Assembly: GCF_037975245.1 (NCBI RefSeq)
Contig: NC_092580.1
Location: 22,738,501 to 22,802,500, forward strand
Direction of reading: 5' to 3'
Source: Apostichopus japonicus
Taxonomy: Eukaryota; Echinodermata; Holothuroidea; Aspidochirotida; Stichopodidae
Length of the DNA: 64,000 nucleotides
The notes under the pieces were generated by a model. That model searched no databases and had not been told where the DNA came from. It worked only from the letters and a program-made list of their open reading frames with translations. The position numbers and the translations under genes were made by a program. Shown one piece after another: positions 1 through 12,138 of this stretch (position 1 is the stretch's first letter; every line of letters begins with the position of its first letter).

Positions 1-106
1 TTTGAATCTTTCTGTTTTGTGATTGGATAGAGGTTGTACAACATTGCAGTACATCTGAGACCTAGTGTGGTAAGTTTGATGAGTTTCTGTTTCTGACTCT
101 TTTCAG

Positions 107-3016
107 TGGCTTCTTCTACTTCTGGGATTCCGAAACTGACAAAGTTAAATGGACATCCCCTGAAGGTAAGGTGTATGGCTTTCTTTGTTTCATTACTACA
201 CCTTAAACTTGAAATATTGTCTAGAACCAAGTGATTTCTGATCTAGCATATGTTGTGAATGGTTAAATCAAATCCTAAGCAAATCACTCAAATTGGGGGG
301 GGGGGGGAGGGTGGGCTTAAAGAAATTATAAAAATATTCATTTTTTCGTGATGTGCATTTTGTGACAGAGGTGTCTCTTAATATCTTCCTGATCAAACAC
401 TTGAATTTTGGTCAATATGTATGTATTTTAGATCCTCCTGAATGGTTAAATCAAATCCTAAGCAAATCACTCAAATTGGGGGGGGGGGGGGAAGGGTGGG
501 CTTAAAGAAATTATAAAAATATTCATTTTTTCGTGATGTGCATTTTGTGACAGAGGTGTCTCTTAATATCTTCCTGATCAAACACTTGAATTTTGGTCAA
601 TATGTATGCATTTTAGATCCTCCTGAATGGTTAAATCAAATCCTAAGCAAATCACTCAAATTGGGGGGGAGGGGGGTGGGCTTAAAGAAATGATAAAAAT
701 ATTCATTGTTTCGTGATGTGCATTTTGTGACAGAGGTGTCTCTTAATATCTTCCTGATCAAACACTTGAATTTTGGTCAATATGTATGTATTTTAGATCT
801 TCCTGCAAGCAGGAACTCGCAAAGAAGCCTCATTGGCTTATCAAAGCAGCAAGCTGACTGAAGTCAGTCTCTTACATTCATATTTTACGTCCATGATTAT
901 GAATTGTCAATTGTCAACAACTCTGTACAGCAACTGGACGACATACATTAATCTTGGAGTGACTCGAACCGGGACCTTATGATTGGAAGGCACCGGCGTT
1001 AACCACTGAGCTAACACTCCACATATAATATTAAGACATTTTAGCCTTATCTTGCCCAGTTCAATGTTTGTTTGTTTTTTATCTACCTCTAGGAGTACCT
1101 GAACCAGAAATAACAATGAAGCCACCAGAAGCCCCCAACATCCAGCCTCTCCCTCCTGGTCTTATAGGACCAATGGTAAACTACTTCACCAAATCTCTGT
1201 CAACCAATACATCTCAATTAATCATTGATTAACCAGCAGTACTTATAAAAATGTCATTTCTTTTCTCCTGTCAATTCTCTCATGTATCTCAATTGATAAA
1301 TTTTGTTACTTTCACTGTACTTTGTTTTCAGGAATTGTACCATAAATACATTGTCCAAAGAAGGGAAAACTTGAATCAAATAAAGCTCCCCTCCTTAGAC
1401 ATTTTGTTCCATGCTTGGTATATATGATTGGTTGATCCCATTTTTTTCTTGCTGAACAAACAAAATTATGTTTCTGGTTGCTTCAGGAAACAAACAGTAT
1501 TGAAAATTTGGGTCTTACATTTTGTAATCATCCTTAAGCACGTGCGTTCTTCACTAAGCAAAACAAGATGCCATTTTTGCAAGATGGCTCCTCAAAAGTG
1601 CCAAAAGTAAAGGTTTCATTATTCAATGTAGTGCTATTTTTTGTATTGTCAATAGACTGACTTTTCTTTGAGAAGTACAAGTTGTCACATGTTGTTTTTT
1701 TCCTTAAAATCTTTTCAGGTCGGGCAGATTGTCGAGCAACCTGAGACAGCTGGCAGAAATGTTTTTAAAGTCCCAAGGCATCAGAAGAGGAGGGAAGAGA
1801 GAGGTAAGGGGCTACTCTGTCTCTTCTGCTGTGAGAAGTCAAACGATTGAATTCATGATCGCATAAACATTTTCATCTCTCAATTGAAAAATTCCTTTCA
1901 AATATGAGAAAGGATTGGTTAATACCACCCTCTTGTGTTGCTATAAGAGGCATGATCAAATGTTACAGAACAAGACAAACAGTCGTATACGACGGAAGGA
2001 CTAAAGCAAAAAAAAAGGAAGTTTAGTTAATGATGCTTGAAATCCTTGTGACTTCACAGATTAATTTGTTATTCTCTTCTTCCCTAAGATCTGTGACATT
2101 GATTGATGAGTTTTATTATCTATGTTTAAACGGATTGGAGCCATGATAGTGAGAGTAACTTCAACAGGTTTGCATTCTTTGTCACATATTACTAAAATAG
2201 ATCTGGCCACATTAGTTGCTTTAGAGCCGTATGTACCATGCTGTACGAAATCCAACCCCTTCTCTCGATACATTGATAAGCAACAGAAGCAACACAAATA
2301 GATTTTGTTTTGTTTGTTTCAGATTCGAGGAGAAAGAGAAAACGAGAGGACGAGTTGGATCCGATGGACCCGGCGTCTTACTCAGATGTTCCAAGGTGAG
2401 AGGATTACCGAATGGCTAGCCAGATCTAGTGTTCCATTCTGGCATGTTAATTATTATTGTCTCTCTTCACATTAGCCAGTATTTTCTCATCGTTTTTGCT
2501 CATTAAGATTTTTTTCTGATCAAGGTGAAGGAAAACCAAATGCAACCTTAACTATCTAATCTTTATAATAAGCCTGTCTACTTTCAAGAGTGTAAGGCAC
2601 CTCAGTAGAAAACCAAACACAATTTATGGGTTGTTTGTGGTCATTGCAAGTTTGTTTTAGCTCCATGAAATTGACCTTTGTAAATACCAGATTTGTACTG
2701 ACGATATACCTTTAAACCTTCTACTAACATCTTCCTTCAAACTTGTAATATCAAAGTCATCGGAATGACTCCTTGGGCATCGTGAGCCACATTTCTGAAA
2801 GTGCAGGTACCAGATTTGGATTATTCTTCTTTCATTTTTCTCCCAATCAGAGGAACATGGTCGACTGGATTACCTAAAACAAACGAAGCTAAAACAGGTG
2901 TGGACTCGACCGCTACGGGACCTTTATTCCAAATGAGGCCCTATCCATCACCGGGAGCAGTTCTTAGAGCAAATGCTGCTGCTACCAACAAAGAGGATGG
3001 GGGCGACTTAGGGTAG
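107..3016 (+). CDS. PQBP1: PQBP1 (polyglutamine-binding protein 1), 3' part, five exons
   Basis: Nuclear WW-domain splicing factor; in other animals it links RNA polymerase II and the U5 snRNP 15 kD protein. Exons seen: 107-165, 1093-1175, 1719-1803, 2323-2395 and 2851-3016 (stop TAG), all with AG/GT borders and matching phases (1,0,1,2). The first exon gives the second half of the WW domain ([15 protein letters not shown], then TSPE). The last two give the family's most conserved block: [20 protein letters not shown], then STGLPK, NEAKTG, GPLFQ and [14 protein letters not shown], which binds U5-15kD. The first WW tryptophan and the start codon lie left of the window. The linker between WW and C-terminal block is only about 65 residues, charged (KRREER, RRKRKRE), and lacks the long DR/ER repeat tract of the mammalian protein. 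Identity is near certain; exon borders are read by eye. Confidence 0.95.
252..805. repeat. Three tandem ~184 bp units in a PQBP1 intron
   Basis: The stretch beginning GAATGGTTAAATC recurs at 257, 440 and 625. Each copy carries a long G run, then TTCGTGATGTGCATTTTGTG and an ATCCTCCTG or ATCTTCCTG end. Copies are nearly identical apart from G-run length, so the expansion is recent or the copies are homogenised. Confidence 0.9.
953..1021 (-). repeat. tRNA-like SINE head or tRNA relic
   Basis: On the minus strand there is a box A-like stretch (TAGCTCAGTGGTTAACGCC) and a box B (GGTTCGAGTC). GGAGTG pairs with CACTCC as a partial acceptor stem. The T stem is broken and no clean seven-base anticodon loop forms, so this is a tRNA-derived repeat and not a working tRNA. 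It lies in a PQBP1 intron. Confidence 0.6.
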
Positions 3017-3127
3017 TGTCATGGTGACGTTTAATTGACCTCGTGAAGTCATGTCTGTCTAGATGAGTTATATCAGCAGAACATGACCCCAGGGAGTTTC
3101 CTGCATTCCAAGGGGCAGACAAGAGTG

Positions 3128-3193
3128 TGGTCCAGTAGCAATGAAGTTGTTACAAAGACATGGTCCAGTAGCAATGAAGTTGTTACAAAGACA
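3128..3193. repeat. 33 bp direct duplication in the PQBP1 3' UTR
   Basis: The segment starting TGGTCCAGTAGCAATGAAG occurs twice in tandem (3128 and 3161), identical by eye. Confidence 0.85.
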
Positions 3194-3575
3194 TTTGTCC
3201 ATGTCAGAAGACACCTGAGAACAGTATCTGAAATCTGGGGAGGGAGTCTGGGATCCCTATTAATATGAACAATATAGAATGATTTTGTAACTAAGTTTGT
3301 GTGTGAACAAACACATGAAGACTTGGGTGTATGAAAGTGTGGAGGGAGAGAGAGAAAATAATCATCACAAGTTTATTTCAGTGGAGGGAATACTCTTTTA
3401 TCTACTGCCACCACGGCATGGAAGGCAGTGATAGTTTACTTTTGAGGATTCAAGCTTTACAAAGACTTTAGACAATAGTGATATCAAGGTTTGTTGGAAA
3501 TGTTGAATATAGCTTGTAAGAGGAACTGGATGTGATGTGGATTTCCAAAACTTAGTAGAGTGTCTGTAATGATTG

Positions 3576-4203
3576 CAGGTACTGGAATGATGATTGCCAG
3601 TTACTGGAATGATGATTGCAGGTTACTGGAATGATAATTGCATGCTACTGGAATGATGATTGCATGTTACTGGAATGATGATTGCAGGCTACTGGAATTA
3701 CCATTGCCAGTTACTGGAATGATGATTGCAGGCTACTGGAATGATAATTGCCAGTTACTGGAATGGTTACTAGAATGATGATTGCAGGTTACTGGAATGA
3801 TGATTGCAGGCTACTGGAATGATGATTGCCAGTTACTGGAATGATGATTGCAGGCTACTGGAATGATGATTGCAGGTTACTAGAATGATGATTGCAGGTT
3901 ACTGGAATGATGATTGCAGGCTACTGGAATGATGATTACCAGTTACTGGAATGATGATTTCCAGTTACTGGAATGGTTACTGGAATGATTGCAGGCTACT
4001 GGAATTATGACTGCCAGTTACTGGAATGATGATTGCCAGTTACTGGAATGATGATTGCCAGTTACTGGAATGGTTACTGGAATGATGATTGCAGGCTACT
4101 GGAATTATGATTGCAGGTTACTGGAATGATGATTGCAGGTTACTGGAATGATGATTGCCATTTACTGGAATGGTTACTGGAATGATGATTGCAGGTTACT
4201 GGA
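3576..4203. repeat. Minisatellite in the PQBP1 3' UTR (about 20 bp unit)
   Basis: About thirty units of the pattern TTACTGGAATGATGATTGCA, with variants (CAGGCTAC, CCAGTTAC, short GGTTACTGGAA units). It lies between the PQBP1 stop and the first good poly(A) signal, so it is probably transcribed in the 3' UTR. Confidence 0.9.
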
Positions 4204-4210
4204 ATATGTG

Positions 4211-4216
4211 AATAAA
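4211..4216 (+). terminator. Candidate poly(A) signal of PQBP1
   Basis: AATAAA directly after the minisatellite, about 1.2 kb past the stop codon. This is the first good signal seen downstream; its use is inferred. Confidence 0.5.
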
Positions 4217-6147
4217 GTCCAAACCATGCCTCATTATATCACCAGAAGACAATCATGAATTTTCTGTTCATGTAAATGAATTTAAGTTGTCAAAGATAAA
4301 CATTTTTAGAATTTGTCGCAAAATGGGTGGAGTGGGAAAGGAGTTCTAGGTCACTGATTTGAAAAGGGGGGGGGGGGTGAGGGGATAGTAATGATTGTTG
4401 CAAATGTGAATGGATTCACACAATATAAATCAACAAAAATAAAAGATCTGTTTATTTGTGATGATTAAAAGCTAAATATAGCTTTCTACTTTATTTCATA
4501 ATTTGCTTGATATATATTTCTCTATTTCATTAATAACTACTATACTTTTGTATGGATATGTAATATGTATAAAAGGTGCACACAAAGTATAAAATTGGCA
4601 AACACATGGCAGAAATCTGTTAAAATCTTGGCAAGACGGACGACTGTTGCTAATGTCACTGACTTAGCACTTTGCATACCACAAACTTTATAAAAATATG
4701 AAAATACACTTTACTACACAACTTTAAAACACACTATTACTTGAATAAGAATCTAAAAGGATAATAAATGGCAAGGAGATGTAGAGAGATAAAATAAATT
4801 GTGTGCTAGATTACTTATAACTATGATTAATTCTAAATATAAAATTAATATCATAGTTTGTCATGGCCACTCATACTTCACTGTAAAAAGATATATGTGA
4901 GTGGTTTTCTCTTCTTCGTTATACGACCAAACATTTCCAACTCTTTTCTTAAAAAAAAAAATTAACCCATCTCTGTTCACTTGTCATATGGATGCATGAT
5001 AAACCACTGGATTTGGTATCTTCTAGAAAAATAAATTGCCCAAAACAAAATAAAGATCTTGCAAAGAAAAAGACGAAATTTGTCCCTCCAGACAAACAAA
5101 GTACTCTCTTATTAACAAAAGCCATATACATGGTCACAACAATTCCACATCTACACAACCAATGGCTTTTGTCCTGCATTCAGTGATCATCATCTATAAC
5201 AGTTATTTCATAACCAGTTAGAACATATCATTTACCTGTCAAGGACACTCTAAAATGACTTGTAGTGAGCACACTATGCTATGATGTAAAACATACAATA
5301 TGTGTTAAGAAACTACAAAATTCGGTGGGTGGGGTGAGGGTGGGTGAGGGGGGGGTGTGTTATCAGAACTAGATAAACTGAACCAGGTTTTTATTATTCA
5401 TGATGTTAGATCATTGTTATTGTTGCACATGATCAGGATTAACATAGAAAAGCATCTATGTATGCAATGAAAATTTAAAGCATTGAATGGAATCATAACA
5501 TTTCAACTTTAGTTGGTGCAATAAAAAAATCTGGAAGAATATCTTCTTTGATCAATTAGTCAATTTATTATGAAGTAGAATTTGCTAGTTTGTGAAATAA
5601 TTGTCAGTTTATCCATGGTCCGATTTTAAAGCAGCATATGGTGATGATCACTACAAGAAAGTGATGTCTCAAGTTGACCCTTTAAATGTACACCTGGGGA
5701 ACGCATAGAAGAGAACTTATAGATGTATTAGAAAAATATATATATACACAATCTTTCTCCTATTGATGATGCTATGGTCATTTTTTTTTAAGGCTAGATA
5801 CTTCAAAAAGTGTAACAAATTAGTAGCAATAACATTCTGACTTGTGCACATATTACAAAGAAAAAGAGATATATACAAAGAAACAAAGAGGTAAAACAAA
5901 GCCTTCATTACATTAAACCTGCTAACGAGACAAACCCAATTATCGCCAAGTTCCAACAACTTCCCCAGACAGCGAAAAAAAAATTGTTATTCCATTTGGA
6001 AGATATTAGTCTGAAGACTCGATCAAAATCTAAATATGATATCATCGAGCCACATGTACTTCAATGTGTCTCACAGTTTATTACAAAGTTTATTATCTGT
6101 AATGGAGATGTGTTTTGAAAATTCTGAATCTAAACTATTGAAGGTCC

Positions 6148-6514
6148 TTAAAGGGTGTGAAGACTCGCGAAAAAAGAAACGACTAAAGCCGGTAATCTGA
6201 CCTAGTTTCGAATGAGGTGTAACAGAAGTGTTAGACACCAGCATCGATCCCAGAAAATACACACATGCAGCTTGCTGCCGTGGGCAATTTGACACTAGTG
6301 TACAGTCAGTACATACAGCTGCGGTCAATACCCACAGCAGTGTATAAACTATACAGCGATGGACATCTCAGGTCAAGATACAGATAACAAGGTATCACGT
6401 TTCATTACTGTCTGCATTTTGTAGCGACACGAACAAAACGTCACTTGCAAGCAACAGAATGTTAAATTTTCCGATGGCCGCTCACGGTTTGGGGCGAGTC
6501 TTCAATGCCTTTAA
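6148..6514. mobile_element. MITE with GAAGACTCGC inverted ends, copy 1
   Basis: The left end reads TTAAAGGGTGTGAAGACTCGC. The right end, on the other strand, reads TTAAAGGCATTGAAGACTCGCC. Both ends lie at TTAA, which would suit a piggyBac-like TTAA target. A related copy lies at 29056-29435 and shares most of its interior (for example CATCGATCCCAGAAAATACA). No coding capacity. Confidence 0.7.
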
Positions 6515-8317
6515 TAATGGCATGGGTTTCAATATACTATATACATGCTACCTTGAAAAATATGAAAGAAAAACAGAGAAAGACGGTTCCCAGACATGAC
6601 ATCACAGGTTACAAACAACAGGCGCAACTTCTATTACTAGGATATCTCCCAAATAGAGCTACATTGTTCTTGGCCGTCTGAAGTACTTTTTATTCACAAA
6701 GGACTTTGTCATAGACAGTAAAGGTGTTGGTTGGGTTTGTGATGACATTTATTACTTGCGGAGGCGATAGGAATCTATGGGATGGTGATGGAGTGAGTGT
6801 GAGTATGTATGTGACACCTGCTTGTAAACACGGTAACTCAAAACGCTTATGTTGGATTACCTCCCTACTTGGTAAGGGGATCCCTCTTATTGAGTGCAAG
6901 AACCCTATTCTTTCTCTGTGAAAGTCAAAGGTTATTTGAAGTCAACAGAAGTCAAAGTCTGAAAATTTTGAAACATGACACCGCAAGATGTACATCTTTG
7001 TGGAACTTCATACTTCATGTGTAGATCCAGCTTGGTGAGTACAAAACCCTATTAGATTTGCTAGAGGTCAAAGGTCACATGAAGTCAACAGTTTAGAAAG
7101 TTTGAAATCCTTGTAAACAAAAATCACATCAAATTTAAAGCTACAATTAATCTACAATTAAGGTGACCATAGTTTGTTCAACTTCAGTTCCCTATAGTTT
7201 TGTGCGAGAGTGCAAGTTACGTCGCCAACAATACCTGCAGTCATCCAGGAAATGAAATCTGCTTCCTATAGTTGATACCCATGTGTTGGGTGCTTTAAAC
7301 ACACTCAACTTTACCGTGTATAAACAATGTCATGTGACAACTTTTAAAGGGATGGTTGGTGGCAGAGCTGAGTCGCTAACTCAGAATTGGTGAAACAACT
7401 TGTCCATTTACTGATAGGTAGGCCATCTATATTTCACATCAGAAGACTGGTGGTTCTGGATCTTCCAAAATTTTGAAATAGTTCAATTATTGTAGAATCC
7501 TTACCAGGGAATTCATTTGGTTGGTGGCCCCTAGTTCGAGTGCTACAAATAAATCCTAGTTCCAAACTTGATTCTTGAACAAATTTACCTCACTTGCTCT
7601 ACATTATCAGAAAGTTGAGTTGAATTTTAAGCAAACTTATATGGCAAAGAATCACAAAGCCTTCGGGCTTTCTCGATTGAAAAGACCTATAACAGGCCAT
7701 TCATTCATAGATGTGATCAAGGTGCTCTCTAAAAATACAAGGGGCAGTGCTCACACCATCCCAAATGGCAGATAGAATGTTACAAAAGATTCTAGTGTAC
7801 AGTCATGGAAGACAACATGTATGCACAGTACAACCTAAACAGCAGGAAATTATCCAACATTGTTTGAAAAATTGCAAAAATATAGCACCACTTTGCATCC
7901 GAGCACCCTTCATGTTACCAAATTTCTCACTCCCCATCTCTTGATGAGGGCATCTGGCCCCAACCCTTATAACAAAGATAGTGCTTGTGTCCCTAGAAGT
8001 TGTGAAACAGGCAGTGTTGATAAGTAATAATAAAGTGGTTCTACAGAATTAGCTTGTTTTATCCTTATTTTACAGTACAAGTTCTTCTTTACCAGTTTCT
8101 ACTTCATACATGATGCCGGTAATAGAGCTCTAGCAGCACAATAGTATTATTGATTAAATGCAATCGAGATAATATAAGAAAGACAGTAAAAATATGTAAT
8201 TATAATATTGGGAATTAAAAAGGATTGGTATATTATTAAAAATGTAGAAAGATAACATTAAAGGTAGCAAACAGCACTGTTTTCTAAGCATAAGGTTGTA
8301 GTCAATATTTCAGTTGT

Positions 8318-8960
8318 AGTTGAAGTTGTAGTGAGTCTGTATTTATACATGTAGTGAGTCTGTCTTTATACTTGCAGTAAGTCTGAACTTGTATTGAATC
8401 TGTACTTGTACTGAGTCTGTATTTATACTTGTATTGAGTCTTTACTTATATTTGTAGAGAGTCTGTCCTTATACTTGTAGTGAGTCTGTACTTATACTTG
8501 TATTGAGTCTGTCCTTATACTTGTAGCGAGTCTGCCTTATACTTGTAGTGAGTCTGTCCTTATACTTGTATTAAGTCTTTACTTATACTTGTAGAGAGTC
8601 TGTACTTATACTTGTAGTGAGTCTGTCCTTATACTTGTAGTGAGTCTGTCCTTATACTTGTATTAAGTCTTTACTTATACTTGTAGTGAGTCTGTATTTA
8701 TACTTGTAGTGAGTCTGTCCTTATACTTGTATTGAGTCTTTACTTATACTTGCAATGAGTCTGTCCTTATACTTGTAGTGAGTCTGCCTTATTTTTGTAG
8801 AGAGTCTGTCCTTATACTTGTAGTGAGTCTGTACTTAAATTGTAGTGAGTCTGTACTTATACTTGTAGTGAGTCTGTACTTATACTTGTAGTGAGTCTGT
8901 ACTTGTATTGAAACTGTACTTGTAGTGAGTCTGTTTTTTCCTGATACCAGTATCGAGTCT
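8318..8960. repeat. Minisatellite, 18-24 bp unit (TACTTGTAGTGAGTCTGT)
   Basis: More than twenty-five units of TACTTGTAGTGAGTCTGTCCT-type sequence, with TTG, AGA and CAA variants of the middle triplet. It lies just downstream of the receptor gene's stop codon on its transcribed side and may be in its 3' UTR. Confidence 0.9.
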
Positions 8961-9201
8961 GTACTAGTGCTCGTAGTGAGCAGGTACTTGTATATGCATA
9001 TGAACATAGTTGCATGTACTTGTGCTTGGCCTTACAGCTTTGCAATCACACTCAGGAAATTGTGGAAGCAATATAGAGACTCACACAATAGAAAGTAATC
9101 TTACTGGTGCTTGTACTTTGTACAGTTAATAATAAAGCAGAGAATTGTGCTGAGTCTACCTTATGCTGTTGTAGTACTGCAAGTCTGCTAGCAGTACCCC
9201 T

Positions 9202-12010
9202 TTAAACAGCAATGGTGCGTGACCTGCCGTCATTGATTGACATGATGTCATACGGGCTTGGTGGCAGACCAGAATCTGGATCAAGGTATGAACCTTCAGT
9301 CTCTGTGTGTGATTTATTGTTGTGGATATCTGTCTGACCACCATGAAAAAAAGTCCTACTGCTGTCACTGGGGGACACACTTCCATTAATAATCACACCA
9401 TTGAGAGCTGGGAACAAGAACAGGAATAAACATTTAATTTAAAAATTAACAGTCTACCGATGAGAAAAGCTACAACATACAAAACAACCTTAACAAGAAG
9501 CATACCCCCCCCCTCCCCATTCACACAGAATTACTGTAAAACACACAGAAGTGGGCCTAGAACACGGAAGTACAGAAATGATCAAATGTCTCACAGATTT
9601 CTTTTGATTAACAGAAATTTCACACAAAACAAGACATTTCATACATAAGAAATGGTAAACACAGATATTCAAAAAAATCTGACTTTCTTTGTATACAAAC
9701 AATAACTCTTGACCTTTTGTATGTGAGAGTCACAACGAGGCCGATCACATTTGTTTTCTAATTCAGCTGACTTATGTTAGATCAACCTAGTGAATTCATG
9801 CTTCCTGTCAAGAGTCCCACCTTACCATCGAAATACTGGAAATGGCTCTTGAGATACTGAAAATTTACTCCTTGAGGAGTTTCTGACCAGAACGGTCAGA
9901 TTTATAAATGTGAAATTCACAAGAATAACCCTGCAGGGAAAGTCAAATTATACAAACACAATGTTAAGCCATCTTTCCAATTCCAAAATTGTCTCAATGT
10001 TATATACCTTTGGGAATTTTTCTTATATGTTGAGGACTATCATCATGTTAATTCCATTTAGTGGCACACCTCCCACTACTCACAGAAGGCTTGAACATGT
10101 TTCACTAAGGTGCACAACTAACTAACTTAATATACTATTTTAAAATATTACTATACAGTTTTCACACAGAGCTTTCATACACAACCAAACTTTTGAAAAA
10201 GAATATGTAGTATGAATTTACAAGAACAATTCATTTTCTTAAAATTAAACAATACTGACCTAATCATTTTATTATCTGATTAATAACATCAAAACATATC
10301 TAACATTTTCATGATAAAGGAAACACTTATACTGCTAGGCACTGTTCAAGACTCAAAGAACAACCTTGGAGACTCAAACTTTCTCTAGACTTCAAGGCAT
10401 TCCCTGGGAGCTTGATTATTTACCAGTTTCTCACACTTGGATACAAGAAAAAACGTTCAGAACATTTAAAACATGTTCTATGAATTACTACTTCCAGACA
10501 AAGAATTTAAAGACAAAACTTTGCATATAGAATAAGGACAGACTAAATTAACAACAAATCAGTGTCAAAATTTTGGTGATAATTTTGCTTCTTGGGTTCT
10601 TGAGGATGCAGTTCAGAGGGTATACTAGCCTCAAATATATTAAACTCTTAAGGCCAGAACTAAAAGCTACCACATAGTTCTCACGGCAAGAACTACAGAC
10701 TGCACGCTGCCACGTAGTTCTTACGGCAAGAAATATCGACTGTACCATACCTAGCAGGGACATACAACGTGACGATAGAAGACAACATTTGATCTGTTTC
10801 TTAAAAAGCAAGTGAACTTTGTACTTACAATTGTCATCTTTAGGGGTAAATATAGATTGGCGATGCTGGTTTCTCTTTTTCAGAAGTACCGTACAAGTGA
10901 TGACGGCCCCAACGACCAGTAGTAGGCCAATTATGAATCCAGCAGAAGCAACAGATGCCTTGATTATGGTGAGTGATTTGTCAGTACACTCTTCCACTGC
11001 ACAGAATAATAACCAGAATTACTATATTGGCCTCAGGCATGAAACAGTTACAAATTTATTGATGAAAAAATAAAAGGGAAGGGGGGAAACAATGATAGCT
11101 AGGTCAAGCCTTCTAAACTCATCCTAAGTTTGCAGAAAGAATGATGGTTTCTAAACCTGACCTCAAATTTTATTTTGCCTTTTTGTAAGATACACAGTAC
11201 TAATCACAGTAGTTAAAATGTTACCATCAAAATTAGTGACTAAAAACATATCAGACAAAACATGAATGAGCAGAGAACCAATAAGTATAGTAAGTCCTTG
11301 TGACAATTTACCTTTTTGTGTGTGTAGTGTCTACAATTGCAGGAATTCAGAAATCTATCTGGGGACCTCCAATGAATATTGACCTCAACTGAGCTTTGAC
11401 CTCTAGAAAAAGCATCAGGGTTCTTGTACTACTCATTAAGGTGAGAATTATTGTTCACAAGGTCACAAACTTTGTGGACTCAAATGACATTTGACCTCTA
11501 ATGAATGACATTGGAATCTGAAGTTATCCAAGCTTTGCTTTGCAGTTACCATGTTTTGGTCAATAGTCTTTGACCTACATAGCAAACTAAAATGTTCTGG
11601 TATTTACTAAGGTCGATCAACATACCATGTGAAGTTCATGTAAGCTTTGTTTTTGGGGTTATCAAGCTTACAAGGGTTAGACACTTTGACTTCTGTTGAC
11701 CTGAAATGACATTTGACCTCTAATGTAAACAGAAGAGTAAACATGATGACTGATAATAGAATACAAGACTGAGAAATCATGACAAAAACTAACCATGCAC
11801 TCATTAACCTAACGAAAGCTAACTGAAGTATAAAACATAGTAGCATTTTAGCAAAGATGACAGCTGAAAAACAACATCTACAATTAAGTTATTCCCGACA
11901 AACCCTTACATGGATATTCTAGTTCAGACCTGAAGACTGCATCTTCGCTGCACTGTTCATTATTACTGCCGTCGATGTACACAAACTACAGAGAAAACAT
12001 ACAAAAAATC

Positions 12011-12049
<39 letters not shown>

Positions 12050-12058
12050 TAGATATAT

Positions 12059-12138
<80 letters not shown>

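Larger units (their letters stand above)
4217..9201. other. Spacer between convergent PQBP1 (+) and the receptor gene (-)
   Basis: No coding exon with conserved sequence was seen on either strand. It holds a MITE (6148-6514), a GACCTTTGACCTC-like repeat fragment near 6920-7090, a G-rich tract near 5330-5357, and a minisatellite (8318-8960). ORFs here are short and AT-rich. Confidence 0.6.

Noticed and set aside
953-1021. Functional tRNA gene on the minus strand
   Set aside because: The T stem does not pair and the anticodon loop is not seven bases.
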